Of a stretch of DNA of 64,000 nucleotides, positions 53,115 to 62,551 are shown piece by piece; within the stretch, counting starts at the first letter, position 1, and each line of letters begins with the position of its first letter. The position numbers were made by a program, and so were the translations under genes. This DNA comes from Arcticibacter pallidicorallinus (GTDB lineage: Bacteria; Bacteroidota; Bacteroidia; Sphingobacteriales; Sphingobacteriaceae), in contig NZ_PVTH01000012.1 of the NCBI RefSeq assembly GCF_003002875.1, positions 40,452 to 104,451 on the forward strand, written 5' to 3'. The notes under the pieces were generated by a model, which made no database searches, had not been told where the DNA came from, and saw nothing but the letters and a program-made list of their open reading frames with translations.

Positions 53115-54656
53115 TTATAGTTGAGGTGCTATGGCAGTGATCTTCTTGAAGCCGCCGTAGGTCTTGATATTGGCAGCATCAATATTACCTACTCCAGGAT
53201 TGATCATCGGCAGGAGATACACCTTACCTTCGGTTCCGGAGAACGTAGACATAATCAGTTGCTTGTTGTTGGTTGGGAGGTAGCCGACCTTGAAAGGGTA
53301 ATTTGCCTGACGATAGATCTGCAGGGTAGTGATCTCCTCTCCCGCAGGGGCTGTATACCTCAACTCAAACTGCGGGTTTGAGGCACCGTACAACATCGCG
53401 TAGATCTTTGTTTTAGTTGCATAGTACATGACGCGCTGATCATTCAACAGAACAAAATGAACAGCAGCGTCAATTTCAGGAGCACTTGACAGGTCGAAAA
53501 ATGATTTCGCATAAGGAGGAACGACCCTGTTGGAAGCGTCATACCTGCCGGCACCAAGAATATACAAACCGATCTTTCCGGTATTTTTGTCTTTCAACAG
53601 GTGTAAGTAGTCACCATCGGTTGTTGCGTCCGCTGCGACATTAACCTTAAACGGTAAAGCTGTTGGGTTAAATGCCTGGCTGCTTGCTGATGGAACCATG
53701 TGCATGGTTCTGTCTCCAAAGGCTGTTAAGCTAGGTTGATAAATAAAGCTTCCGTTGGTTTCATCATAGAAGCTTAAAGCAACTGCAGTACCGCTGCTTC
53801 TTGCGTCGAGAGCAATATGATCAGGCACCTTGTAAGAGGAAGCAAATGGGAGACCTATTTTGTCTGAAGTAGCTAACCAGGTTCCATGGATTGCATTGTT
53901 CCCTACGTATACATCAACCTGTTGCAGACCTGCCAGTGTTTGTGGTTTAATACCATCTGGTGTATTGTAGAACAATCCTTCATCTGCCGGTCCTGGTGAA
54001 TAATCCAGTGTTTTGATCGTGATAAAGGAATTGTCAGTAATACCCAAAATAACCGGTCCTGTCCCTCTCAAATTGGTATAGCGCATCTCTTTAATCAGTC
54101 CCGGAATGGTCACGCCATTTAAGGAAGAATAGATATTATGCTTTACGCTGACCTTATCATAGTTAGGCGTTACTAAAGGCGACATGATATGACTAATGTC
54201 TGTTGTCGTCCCATCGGTAGTTTCCGCAATTACCAATCCTTCGGAAATACTGTTCCTGACAGTTAAGGGCCAGCCCATAACATATTTCAGACCTGTATTC
54301 TTATCTGTAATGGTGTAAACGATCTGGTGAAACTTGTTTGCATCAGTTGGTCTCAAACGAATTTCAGCATCCAGGTCACGCTCGGTGCCGATTACATCAT
54401 AGGTAAGGCTACCCGGAGCAACATTGATTTTCCACTCATAATTCAGATCCGCAGGATCGAGTTCGGTGGTTATATTAGGCTTCACTACAAGGTGCTCAAA
54501 CTGGAACACGTTCAATGAGCTTGTTCCGGTGGTATCGAAGCTAACTCCGGAAATCTTATCGAGATCTAGGGAACTGAGGTCCTCCTTACAAGATGAAAAG
54601 AAGAGGGAGGTGCTAAAAAGAGCAAACAGAAAATATATAATACTATGCTTATTCAT
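53115..54656 (-). CDS. PKD-like family lipoprotein
   Basis: 513 residues from the Met at 54656, which begins the signal peptide MNKHSIIYFLFALFSTSLFF with lipobox FSSC (Cys about 23). An upstream Met would overlap the DUF4843 gene by 68 bp. An N-terminal Ig/PKD-like domain (about 45-145: FEHLVVKPNITTELDPADLN, YEWKINVAPG) is followed by a large beta-rich region that looks like a propeller. Such lipoproteins accompany SusCD pairs and are thought to be surface-exposed accessory binding proteins. It lies one base after the DUF4843 stop. Confidence 0.82.
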   Translation of the reverse strand: MNKHSIIYFLFALFSTSLFFSSCKEDLSSLDLDKISGVSFDTTGTSSLNVFQFEHLVVKPNITTELDPADLNYEWKINVAPGSLTYDVIGTERDLDAEIRLRPTDANKFHQIVYTITDKNTGLKYVMGWPLTVRNSISEGLVIAETTDGTTTDISHIMSPLVTPNYDKVSVKHNIYSSLNGVTIPGLIKEMRYTNLRGTGPVILGITDNSFITIKTLDYSPGPADEGLFYNTPDGIKPQTLAGLQQVDVYVGNNAIHGTWLATSDKIGLPFASSYKVPDHIALDARSSGTAVALSFYDETNGSFIYQPSLTAFGDRTMHMVPSASSQAFNPTALPFKVNVAADATTDGDYLHLLKDKNTGKIGLYILGAGRYDASNRVVPPYAKSFFDLSSAPEIDAAVHFVLLNDQRVMYYATKTKIYAMLYGASNPQFELRYTAPAGEEITTLQIYRQANYPFKVGYLPTNNKQLIMSTFSGTEGKVYLLPMINPGVGNIDAANIKTYGGFKKITAIAPQL

Positions 54657-54657
54657 G

Positions 54658-55404
54658 TTAATCGAATTTAGAACGCGTGTAATAAAGAGGTACAATCGGT
54701 TCTCCGACATTTGTTCCGTCATCATGCCTTAAGATATCATTCGGGTGATCTTTGTTCCATTGCTTAATGTAATCACCATATCTGGTTCCCAAAGCTTCAC
54801 TACCTGCTACGCCGAGAATTCTGTACTCAGCCGCGGTAAACTGCGTGAGACCTGAAAGCTGCATGAATATCCGGAATGCAAGAGTGCTTCTCGTGGGGGT
54901 AATGTAGGTACGCAAATAGACGTTCCAGGTAGGAACGATAATCTTGTTGGTCCAGTTAATTACAAATTCCCGGGCCTCTATATTTCCGATTCTAAAGTCT
55001 TCAGAGTCGACAATTCGTACCTTCAGGGAGACTGTTGAGTTATCCAAGGCTGCAGATTTCTTCAGTTTTACCTGCAATTTTCCGGTGAATTGCCCCGCAT
55101 CAACTTTACCACCGATGATCTCGTAAAGATCAGCGGTGGCGGTGGTGACACTGTCATTCACTACTTCTACATTGAAAGTACGATCATATCCTGTGCTATC
55201 ACCTATAATGGCAACAGGGATCTCTTGTACAAATTCAGACTCAGGGTTCGTGAGAAACGAGTAATCAACAGAGTAGAGTTTGTTAATTAAATTGAAATTA
55301 ACAGCACTTTCAGCCTTGAAGGCCATTGGTTCATCTTTCTTACATCCGGCAAACATGGTCGAAGCCAGGAGTACAGTAGATAAGAAGAAGTTAATCTTTT
55401 TCAT
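54658..55404 (-). CDS. DUF4843 family lipoprotein
   Basis: 248 residues from the Met at 55404 (another Met 6 bp upstream). Signal peptide with lipobox MFAGC (Cys about 20). Family-like order: FNLINKLYSVDYSFLTNPES, then PVAIIGDSTGYDRTFNVEVV, LQVKLKKSAALDNSTVSLKV and a C-terminal helical part (YGDYIKQWNKDHPNDILRHD). DUF4843 genes typically follow susD. Role unknown; probably a surface lipoprotein of the receptor complex. Confidence 0.85.
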   Translation of the reverse strand: MKKINFFLSTVLLASTMFAGCKKDEPMAFKAESAVNFNLINKLYSVDYSFLTNPESEFVQEIPVAIIGDSTGYDRTFNVEVVNDSVTTATADLYEIIGGKVDAGQFTGKLQVKLKKSAALDNSTVSLKVRIVDSEDFRIGNIEAREFVINWTNKIIVPTWNVYLRTYITPTRSTLAFRIFMQLSGLTQFTAAEYRILGVAGSEALGTRYGDYIKQWNKDHPNDILRHDDGTNVGEPIVPLYYTRSKFD

Positions 55405-55418
55405 GTACATTGAATTAA

Positions 55419-56885
55419 TTATTGAATCCTGTTTCCAAATTCCACTTCGCTGTCTGGGTAAGGAAGCATATAAATTTTATCTCCCGCTACCACGCCAGCC
55501 AAGTTTGGAATAGTCTCACGTCCGGTCCTTTTGAAGTAGAAGAATAATTGTCCTTCACTTACATATTCTTTCCGGTACTCCTTGAACAGTTCATTTTCAA
55601 GGACGGTGGTGCTGGCAGTTGGCGTAATTTGTTGAGTTATACTTCTGCTTGCCCTTACTATATTCAGATAATCAACCGCTTTCGCCGGGTTTGATTTGAT
55701 ATACTGCTCGGCAGCGATATAGTACATTTCAGGAACCTTCATCAAGGGCATCAAGCCGGTCGGGGTTGGTACATCTCCTTGCCTTAGTTTGATTGGAACC
55801 ATGCCTCTGGATGAAGATGACAGCAACTTCGTGTAGCGGATATCCGTTAAACCAATACTTGGCACATTCGCTTCATACATCGTCTGTGCGACGCTGGTAG
55901 GGATGAAGAGCGCATCATAATTTGTGTTGAGAACTGCATCGAAATAGGATGCGTTAATATTTGCAAATGCCGTAACCTGCAAACTGAAGATATGCTCAGT
56001 AGACAAGATGAGGTCGGCATTTATATTAGTGGCTGGAGTGATCAATTTAGCTTTAGAGCCAGCTATGACAGCCTCAGCTGCTGCAGCTGCAGCAGCCATC
56101 TTATCACCACCCTGCCAGGATAATACCCGTGCCTGCAGCGCTTTTACGGCATAGTAGTTCATGCGTAAATGCCTGTCGTTGTAAAATCCTCCCCTATTGA
56201 CTTCGGCGAAGTAATTCTGGGGGCGCTGAGGATCTGCATAAATAGGATCTTCGGTGAGAAGCTCCAAGGCATCCTGAATATCTTTCTCCAACAGTTTGAA
56301 CGTCTCATCATAAGAGAGCTGTGGGATCAGGTCCTTCGTGAATGAGGTAGCATAAGGAATAGTCAGCCGGGTTTTAAGCTCGGGTCTGCCGGCATAATTG
56401 CTGTGTCCGTACAAACGGATCAGATCAAAATGAAGTAGAGCCCTCAAACCGAGTAATTCACCTTTGATAATGGAGTAGTCGATCTTATTCAGTACACCCT
56501 CACTCTTGTTTACAAATCCGAGGGTAGTATTTACATTCGCGATCACATTATATTGATTATTCCATAATGCATTGACCTTGTCGACTGCTTCTACTGCTTT
56601 GTAATCAAACTGCTGTACTTTATCATATTGTGCCAGGCTTGGTAATGGATTATACTGCTGAGAAAGCAGGTCAACCAGATTCCATGTCATATCTCTGGAG
56701 TATAGCTCGGGCTTGGTCATCCCAATATACACACCCATCAGGGCGTCTCTGAATCCGGAAGTTTGTTTAAACTGATCTTCGGCCTTGATCTCATTACTTG
56801 CTGTAACATCCAGCCATCCTTTTTCGCAAGATGATGTGAACAGGGTTACAGTAAGGCCGAGTAGTAAATATCTAATTTCTTTCAT
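55419..56885 (-). CDS. SusD/RagB family outer-membrane lipoprotein
   Basis: 488 residues. Signal peptide with lipobox FTSSC (Cys about 20). SusD features: EKGWLDVTASNEIKAEDQFK, then the TPR-like helices including ELLGLRALLHFDLIRLYGHS, YDETFKLLEKDIQDALELL and YYAVKALQARVLSWQGGDK. The C-terminal segment is MKVPEMYYIAAEQYIKSNPA and RRKEYVSEGQLFFYFKR-like. SusD caps the SusC channel and captures substrate at the cell surface. It is 12 bp after susC. Lipid-anchored surface protein. Confidence 0.95.
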   Translation of the reverse strand: MKEIRYLLLGLTVTLFTSSCEKGWLDVTASNEIKAEDQFKQTSGFRDALMGVYIGMTKPELYSRDMTWNLVDLLSQQYNPLPSLAQYDKVQQFDYKAVEAVDKVNALWNNQYNVIANVNTTLGFVNKSEGVLNKIDYSIIKGELLGLRALLHFDLIRLYGHSNYAGRPELKTRLTIPYATSFTKDLIPQLSYDETFKLLEKDIQDALELLTEDPIYADPQRPQNYFAEVNRGGFYNDRHLRMNYYAVKALQARVLSWQGGDKMAAAAAAAEAVIAGSKAKLITPATNINADLILSTEHIFSLQVTAFANINASYFDAVLNTNYDALFIPTSVAQTMYEANVPSIGLTDIRYTKLLSSSSRGMVPIKLRQGDVPTPTGLMPLMKVPEMYYIAAEQYIKSNPAKAVDYLNIVRASRSITQQITPTASTTVLENELFKEYRKEYVSEGQLFFYFKRTGRETIPNLAGVVAGDKIYMLPYPDSEVEFGNRIQ

Positions 56886-56897
56886 GATGTTTCCTGA

Positions 56898-59800
56898 TTA
56901 AAATGTAGCTGATAAAGAGAATGAAAGCGTTCTTGAAAATGGATACGATGTTCCTCTTTCGATACGAATGGAAGAGAACTGAGCCGCTTCATTCATATTC
57001 GCGCTTACACGAAGACGTTGGAAGTCTAATTTCGAAAGCACTTTTGGACCAAAATCATAGTACACATTTATTGCTCCTATGTTGATTTCCTTTCTATCTT
57101 GTACAAAGCGGGTAGTTGCTCTGGTTTTTTCGTTTTCAGGAGTGGTGGAGGTACCATCTTCGGTCGGGCGACTAAACTGACCTAAACGCTTGAACAAGCT
57201 ATTGTCACCAGGATTCTTCCAGCGACCGGTAAGAACTCTCTTGTCTACGTTAAAGTTCATGTCGACATTCTCCACACGATCTACAAGCGTTTGATTGTAA
57301 AGCTGCCCACCGCCCAGATAACGGCCTGTTACGCTTACGCCAACACGGTTGTATTCAGCGCTGAAACCGAAGGTACCCTGGTACGAGGGTAGAGAGTTTC
57401 CAGCAACTACCATATCGCTTGCATTCCAAATAAACGTTGTGTTTCCACTGCGATCAACATAGATCTCGTTCCCGGTTGCGGGATCAATACCCAATGAGGG
57501 AACCGCCCAAATAGCGTTCATGGAAATACCATCCTGATACTTCTTAACCGGGCGGCTATTACCTTGATCCGCGGCCAATTTGTCCATCCGGCTATTATAA
57601 GTCTCCATGGCATCAGATAGCTCGACAATTTTATTCTTGTTTGTTTCGAGTCCGAAGTTGAGGTTCAGAAAACTTCTACCTCTGGACCATACCTGATAGG
57701 ACGTGAAAAGTTCGGCACCTTTATTCTGCACCCTTCCTAAATTGTCCTTTACGATATCAAATCCTGATGAGTTAGGTAAGGTTACATCTGTCAGGAGGTT
57801 TTCAGTATAGCCGAGATAATAATCAAAACGGAGGTTTAGCTTCTTGATCTTTGCATCTAAACCAGCGTTGTATTCAAATTTAGATTCCCACTGCAAACCA
57901 GCGTTTGCCATATTGAACAGGAACGAGCCAGGGAAACCCTGGTACAATGACTCCAGATAGTATTTGTAAGTAGCGATCGAGGCATTTGAATTAAAATTCT
58001 GGTTTCCGGTTGATCCCAGGGAACCTCTGATCTTTAAATTTTCTACAAATCCCAGATCTTTCAGGAACTGTTCTTTATGAAGGTTCCATCCAAGACCAAG
58101 GCTCCAGAATTTTGCCCAACGTTTATCTGCACCAAATTGCGATGAAGCATTTGTCCTTAGTGTAAGGTCGGATATAAAGCGGTCATCCCACATGTAGGAA
58201 CCAACGGCAAGAAATCCGATATCCCGGGTAATTCCACTCACGCCATACGGCCTTGAGCCCAGAGCATAGGCGCGTCCGAAAGTAATGTTATCCATCTGGT
58301 CACTTGCAAATCCTTCGACCTCGTGGATCAACTCATTGTAATCTCTTTGGCTAACATTGAAGCCTGCATTTACAAAATAGAAATGTTTATTTACCTGTTT
58401 AGAGTAGTTGACGTTTAAATCTCCCGAAAGGTTAGTACTCTTTCCGGTATTTACCTGGTACGAGCCTTTACGTGTTGCGTCTACATCGCTATACGTATCA
58501 AACATTGTATGGCTTGAAGGATAGAATTCATCTGCATTTGTATTTCTGATATCAATACCTATACGGCTGGTAGCTTTTAATCCAGGCAGAAGTGTCCACT
58601 CCAAATAAAAGTTATTGATGAAGTTCAAATATCCCGAAGTGTTCTTTGAATTCAGCGTCGAGTTGTATAGTGGATTGGTGTATCTTTCACCATTTGCTCC
58701 TAACTCTGCGTAGAACGGTATAGTTCCATCCACGTTAACGGCTCTCCAGTAAGGGTTCATCTGAACATAATCACTAAATAGACCATACGGAGAGTCGGCG
58801 GAACTATTACTTACCAGGCTGCTGATGTTTCTGAACAAAAAGTTGTTCAAGCGGTAGGATGCGCTAACACTACCAGAAATAGTTTCTCGTTGTGAACCTT
58901 TCATCGCACCTGTGACATCTCTGTAAGATAAGTCGGCAATTACTTTCAGGGCATCTGCACCTAACTCGACGGATAATGCATGTTTCTGACCAATTCCGTT
59001 TTGCAATGGTTTGGCGATCCAGTAAGTGTCAAGTCCCTCCAGGGCAAGCTTAAGTCTGGAGTTATAACTCTGTTGTAATCTGACATCCGTTCCCGGAGCA
59101 TCGAATGTTATAGAGGGAGCAATATACATACCGTCAATACGCTCTGCTTCTAACTTCTCCAGTGCATTTGTGAGATTATAACTTGATAGATCAGGCATCT
59201 CGACGTCCAGACTCGTATTATAGGTAACCAGCGGCTTATTGGATGAGATTTTTGTCGTTTCTATAACAATTACTCCGTTAGCTGCTTTTGATCCGTACAA
59301 CGCTTTTGAGGCTGCATCTTTTAAGATAGTTACGCTCTCAATGCGGTTCATGTCTAAGTCGAATATGCGTTCGACGTTAGCCTCAAAACCATCAAGTATA
59401 AAAAGGGGCTCATTTGGATTTTTAAGGAAGTTTCCTTTTAGGCCCGTATTCATAGTAGACTGATCCACAGGAAAAGTGGAAGTTCCGCGAATCTGAATAT
59501 CGGGCATCGTGTTCGGATTGGAACCCATATCGAAATTGTCCATCACCATGGAAGGCGCAATGTTTTTCAAGGCCTGGAAGAGATTTGCATTTCCATTTCT
59601 TTTCAATTCTGATTTTGAAATAGAAACAGCTGCACCGGTGAAGCTGCTCGCTTTCCTTTCAAATACTCCGGTAACAACAACGTCTTTCAGCAAAGCTGCT
59701 TCTTCCTTCAACTTGATGTTGATAGTGCTGCGGTTGTTGATTTTAACTTCCTGTGTACGGAATCCGATCATAGAGAAGTATAATACTCCGTCAGCGGGTA

Positions 59801-60287
59801 CGCCTGTTATGACATACATGCCATCCTGATCGGTTCTGGCGAACCTGGAAGGTTCTTTCGAAGACACTGACACTCCGGGAAGTGTGTTCCCAACGGAATC
59901 AGTCACTTTACCACTAACCTGGATAAAAGGATCACTTTTAATCTGCTTGACGGCCTCCAGCTTTTTCAAGTAGATGAGCTTGTCAGAGATCTCGAAAGTA
60001 AAGGGTTGCCCTGAAGAAATCTTCTCCATTGCATCTTTGATCGATGATTTGTTTAATGTAACGGAAACAGGCTTTGCATTTGCAACAAAGCTCTCTTCGT
60101 AAATAAAACTATAGCCTGTTTGCTTTCTGATCTGCTTGATCGCTTCAGCAACAGGAGTATTCTTAAGAGTAAGTGTGATTGTCTGCGCAAAGCCGCTGGC
60201 GTTAACCTGCAAGCAGGCGAACATTAATATCATCGTGATTCTGAAAACCAAAAAAGGCGCACGACGTTTATGTAAAAGAAGATTCAT
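56898..60287 (-). CDS. SusC/RagA TonB-dependent receptor with STN signalling domain
   Basis: 1129 residues. A signal peptide (to about residue 35) is followed by an STN domain (TLTLKNTPVAEAIKQIRKQT, about 37-110), a carboxypeptidase-like regulatory domain (VSGKVTDSVGNTLPGVSVSS, about 124-195), the plug (ERKASSFTGAAVSISKSELK; NPNTMPDIQIRGTSTFPVDQ; EPLFILDGFEANVERIFDLD) and a 22-strand barrel ending SLSATF. The STN domain marks a transducer that signals through FecR to an ECF sigma factor, both encoded just upstream. The substrate is imported with TonB energy; its identity is unknown. Confidence 0.97.
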   Translation of the reverse strand: MNLLLHKRRAPFLVFRITMILMFACLQVNASGFAQTITLTLKNTPVAEAIKQIRKQTGYSFIYEESFVANAKPVSVTLNKSSIKDAMEKISSGQPFTFEISDKLIYLKKLEAVKQIKSDPFIQVSGKVTDSVGNTLPGVSVSSKEPSRFARTDQDGMYVITGVPADGVLYFSMIGFRTQEVKINNRSTINIKLKEEAALLKDVVVTGVFERKASSFTGAAVSISKSELKRNGNANLFQALKNIAPSMVMDNFDMGSNPNTMPDIQIRGTSTFPVDQSTMNTGLKGNFLKNPNEPLFILDGFEANVERIFDLDMNRIESVTILKDAASKALYGSKAANGVIVIETTKISSNKPLVTYNTSLDVEMPDLSSYNLTNALEKLEAERIDGMYIAPSITFDAPGTDVRLQQSYNSRLKLALEGLDTYWIAKPLQNGIGQKHALSVELGADALKVIADLSYRDVTGAMKGSQRETISGSVSASYRLNNFLFRNISSLVSNSSADSPYGLFSDYVQMNPYWRAVNVDGTIPFYAELGANGERYTNPLYNSTLNSKNTSGYLNFINNFYLEWTLLPGLKATSRIGIDIRNTNADEFYPSSHTMFDTYSDVDATRKGSYQVNTGKSTNLSGDLNVNYSKQVNKHFYFVNAGFNVSQRDYNELIHEVEGFASDQMDNITFGRAYALGSRPYGVSGITRDIGFLAVGSYMWDDRFISDLTLRTNASSQFGADKRWAKFWSLGLGWNLHKEQFLKDLGFVENLKIRGSLGSTGNQNFNSNASIATYKYYLESLYQGFPGSFLFNMANAGLQWESKFEYNAGLDAKIKKLNLRFDYYLGYTENLLTDVTLPNSSGFDIVKDNLGRVQNKGAELFTSYQVWSRGRSFLNLNFGLETNKNKIVELSDAMETYNSRMDKLAADQGNSRPVKKYQDGISMNAIWAVPSLGIDPATGNEIYVDRSGNTTFIWNASDMVVAGNSLPSYQGTFGFSAEYNRVGVSVTGRYLGGGQLYNQTLVDRVENVDMNFNVDKRVLTGRWKNPGDNSLFKRLGQFSRPTEDGTSTTPENEKTRATTRFVQDRKEINIGAINVYYDFGPKVLSKLDFQRLRVSANMNEAAQFSSIRIERGTSYPFSRTLSFSLSATF

Positions 60288-60353
60288 AAATTGTGAAGAT
60301 TAATGGATTGTTTTTTCTGAATTGCTCTGGATTTACAATCTTAATTCCTGTAT

Positions 60354-60406
60354 GGAGAGTTTGCAGCTACTCCGGAGAGCTCTCCGATATTTGCAGTATC
60401 GGGGAG
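60354..60406. repeat. two tandem stem-loops between fecR and susC
   Basis: Imperfect 10-bp stem 60380-60389 with 60397-60406 around the loop TTTGCAG, and a shorter one at 60354-60374 (GGAGAGT/ACTCC) whose loop also contains TTGCAG. Where they meet is the perfect palindrome CGGAGAGCTCTCCG (60373-60386). They lie 67 bp upstream of the susC start on the minus strand. No T-run follows. Candidate attenuator, RNA-processing site or operator. Confidence 0.5.
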
Positions 60407-60439
60407 TTTTGACATCTTAATAATTGTAACCGGGGAGAA

Positions 60440-61615
60440 TTATTTCATAATTATCCTCCTTCCTTCTCCGTTTGGTTTATTTTCAATCGCCAGGTGAACG
60501 TCACTTGTTGCTTCTATAGCCTTTAAGACAACCGCAAGACTTACATTTCTGGAGATAACGCCATTTATTTTAACAGCCGGAACCCGGGTCATATCGACAT
60601 CTACATCATACCAACGGGCAAGCTGCCTGAGCACCCCTTTTAAATCAGCACTATTGAAGTGAATATCACCGTTTTTCCATCCTGTAGCGGCTTCGGTGTC
60701 TACTCTTTTTACATTGATCTGGTCTCTTCCAGGCATAACAGAACTCTGTTGTCCCGGCTTTAGCACCAGAGATTTCGTTGACGATATAGCTATCTTTACG
60801 CTGCCCTCCAAAAGGGTTGTTTTAATAGCACCCTCATCTTTATAGGCGTTGACATTGAAATGAGTACCTAATACTTGTATTTCCTGACCATCTGTCTCTG
60901 CTATAAAAGGCTTATTTTTGTTATGGCTTACTTCAAAATATACTTCTCCCTTGATGCGAACTCGTCTTTCTTTAGGACCAAAACTAGTAGGATACTCGAT
61001 GGAAGAAGCGGAGTTTAACCATGCATGGGTTCCGTCGGGAAGTGTTATCTGATACTGACCGCCTCGTGGAGTAGCTAATGAATTGTTGGCGGTAACGGGT
61101 TTTACGTCGTCAATCGGTTGATAAACGATCTCTCCGTCACCCTTCTTGATGATAGATACGTTTCCCTGAGTGCTCAGCTTACCTGCTCCTTTGTCGTCGA
61201 GATTGATTACCGTCCCGTCTGCCAAAGTCAGACTGGCCACATTACGCCCCGGCTCTACATTCGCTGCTAGAGTCTCTGCCGGCTCCTGGGTAGGTTGATC
61301 TTTTTCAAACGTTGACAACGAAATGCCAAGTGCTAACAACACGATAGCGGCAGCTGAGTATCTGATCCAGTATGGGATACTTCTCTTGGAAATTTTCTTC
61401 AGAATTTTGTTTTCCAGCTCATCCTTGTGTTGGGAGCTTAGCGCTGACAGCACATTCACGTCGATAGATTTGTCTGCTTCTTCGCTTATAGCGCGGTTCC
61501 ATTCATCAAGGAATTCCCCGTTTTGCAAATACGAAAATACACGATCCTGTTCTTCGGCATCGCAGCTATCGTTGATAAACTTCTTAAAAACCAGGACGAT
61601 TTCCTTATTCAACAT
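60440..61615 (-). CDS. FecR family anti-sigma factor
   Basis: 391 residues. Cytoplasmic N-terminal anti-sigma region (1-80), one membrane helix (IRYSAAAIVLLALGISLS, about 82-99), then the periplasmic FecR domain: NVASLTLADGTVINLDDKGA, TPRGGQYQITLPDGTHAWLN, VRIKGEVYFEVSHNKNKPFI, EIQVLGTHFNVNAYKDEGAI and the DUF4974-like C-terminus (RQLARWYDVDVDMTRVPAV). It holds the adjacent sigma factor until the SusC STN domain signals substrate binding. Lies 152 bp upstream of susC. Confidence 0.95.
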   Translation of the reverse strand: MLNKEIVLVFKKFINDSCDAEEQDRVFSYLQNGEFLDEWNRAISEEADKSIDVNVLSALSSQHKDELENKILKKISKRSIPYWIRYSAAAIVLLALGISLSTFEKDQPTQEPAETLAANVEPGRNVASLTLADGTVINLDDKGAGKLSTQGNVSIIKKGDGEIVYQPIDDVKPVTANNSLATPRGGQYQITLPDGTHAWLNSASSIEYPTSFGPKERRVRIKGEVYFEVSHNKNKPFIAETDGQEIQVLGTHFNVNAYKDEGAIKTTLLEGSVKIAISSTKSLVLKPGQQSSVMPGRDQINVKRVDTEAATGWKNGDIHFNSADLKGVLRQLARWYDVDVDMTRVPAVKINGVISRNVSLAVVLKAIEATSDVHLAIENKPNGEGRRIIMK

Positions 61616-61748
61616 CTATCTTTTAACAGTAATACAATTAAGAGGAAGGAATCATATACTGGTTAGAGGAAAAAAGTGCTTTATTTTTAAAAAAAGCTTA
61701 AAATTCCAATATAAGAGACCTGTACGAACAGGCATTTTTGATAATAAC

Positions 61749-62333
61749 TCAGAAAAAAAATAAAAAAAAGAGCGTTGTCATTCCTCGCGTTTGGAAAAAC
61801 TTCCTGACTGACTTGGTTGCTTTTACAATTTGACTATTGACTGTTCCTTCTGAGATGCCGAACTCATTGGCGACTTCTTTATATGAGTAGCCGTCGATCT
61901 TGCATCGGACGAAGACATCCCGCATGCGAGGAGATAAGCTCCTTATTGCGTCGTTCAATATGTTATTGCTTTCGAGGAATTCTGTTTGCAGATCGGTTAC
62001 GTTCTCCGAAAAAGTAGTATACTGTTTAATCTCTGATACGATAACTTGTTCGTGACTTGCCCGGCGGAGCAGGTTTAAAAGATGTCTGCGGGCTACAGTA
62101 TACAAAAGTGGCTTGAACGGCTTGGAGGTGTCGATGTTGTGGCGGGATTCCCATATGCGGATAAAAGTGTCCTGAACAACATCGTCAGCCAGCGTGGGAG
62201 ACTTTGCTATCTTCAGGACGAAGCCATAAAGCTGATCAACATGGATTTTGTACAAATTGCTAAGCGCAGATACATTTCCTTGTTTTAGTGAATGCAGAAC
62301 ATCCTCTTCGCTTTCTCCTAACTTTTGTACCAT
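61749..62333 (-). CDS. RNA polymerase ECF sigma-70 factor
   Basis: 194 residues from the Met at 62333 (MVQKLGESEED); 29 further upstream residues are possible but would include the predicted promoter. Region 2 is LYGFVLKIAKSPTLADDVVQ DTFIRIWE (about 36-63) and region 4 is LSPRMRDVFVRCKIDGYSYK with helix-turn-helix EVANEFGISEGTVNSQIVKA. The C-terminus ends in a hydrophobic tail (MTTLFFLFFF), a feature seen in some Bacteroidota ECF factors. With FecR and the STN-type SusC it forms a cell-surface signalling cascade that probably switches on the operon 60287-44745. Confidence 0.94.
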   Translation of the reverse strand: MVQKLGESEEDVLHSLKQGNVSALSNLYKIHVDQLYGFVLKIAKSPTLADDVVQDTFIRIWESRHNIDTSKPFKPLLYTVARRHLLNLLRRASHEQVIVSEIKQYTTFSENVTDLQTEFLESNNILNDAIRSLSPRMRDVFVRCKIDGYSYKEVANEFGISEGTVNSQIVKATKSVRKFFQTRGMTTLFFLFFF

Positions 62334-62342
62334 CCTAGATAT

Positions 62343-62350
62343 CAAAATTA
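62343..62350 (-). promoter_or_regulatory. possible -7 element of the ECF sigma gene
   Basis: The minus strand reads TAATTTTG, exact TAnnTTTG match, 10 bp before the chosen start, which would give an almost leaderless mRNA. No TTG lies 19-20 bp upstream. Confidence 0.35.
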
Positions 62351-62491
62351 AAACAAAATGCGACTTATTTGATGTATTTCGTAAAGAAACGTGAAATATG
62401 GGCAAATTTTCAATAAGCAAGAGCGAATTGAATCAAGGATGGAAAGAATACAGCAAAAAACACACAGTATCAGTGACTAAGACGGATCAAG

Positions 62492-62506
62492 TCAAAAACT
62501 TGTGGA
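62492..62506 (+). repeat. left terminal inverted repeat of the IS
   Basis: TCAAAAACTTGTGGA; pairs with 63894-63908 with one mismatch. Confidence 0.7.
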
Positions 62507-62551
62507 GCATGAGGTAAATTTCTAGCTTTGGATTTTCAGGTTAGAACATTC

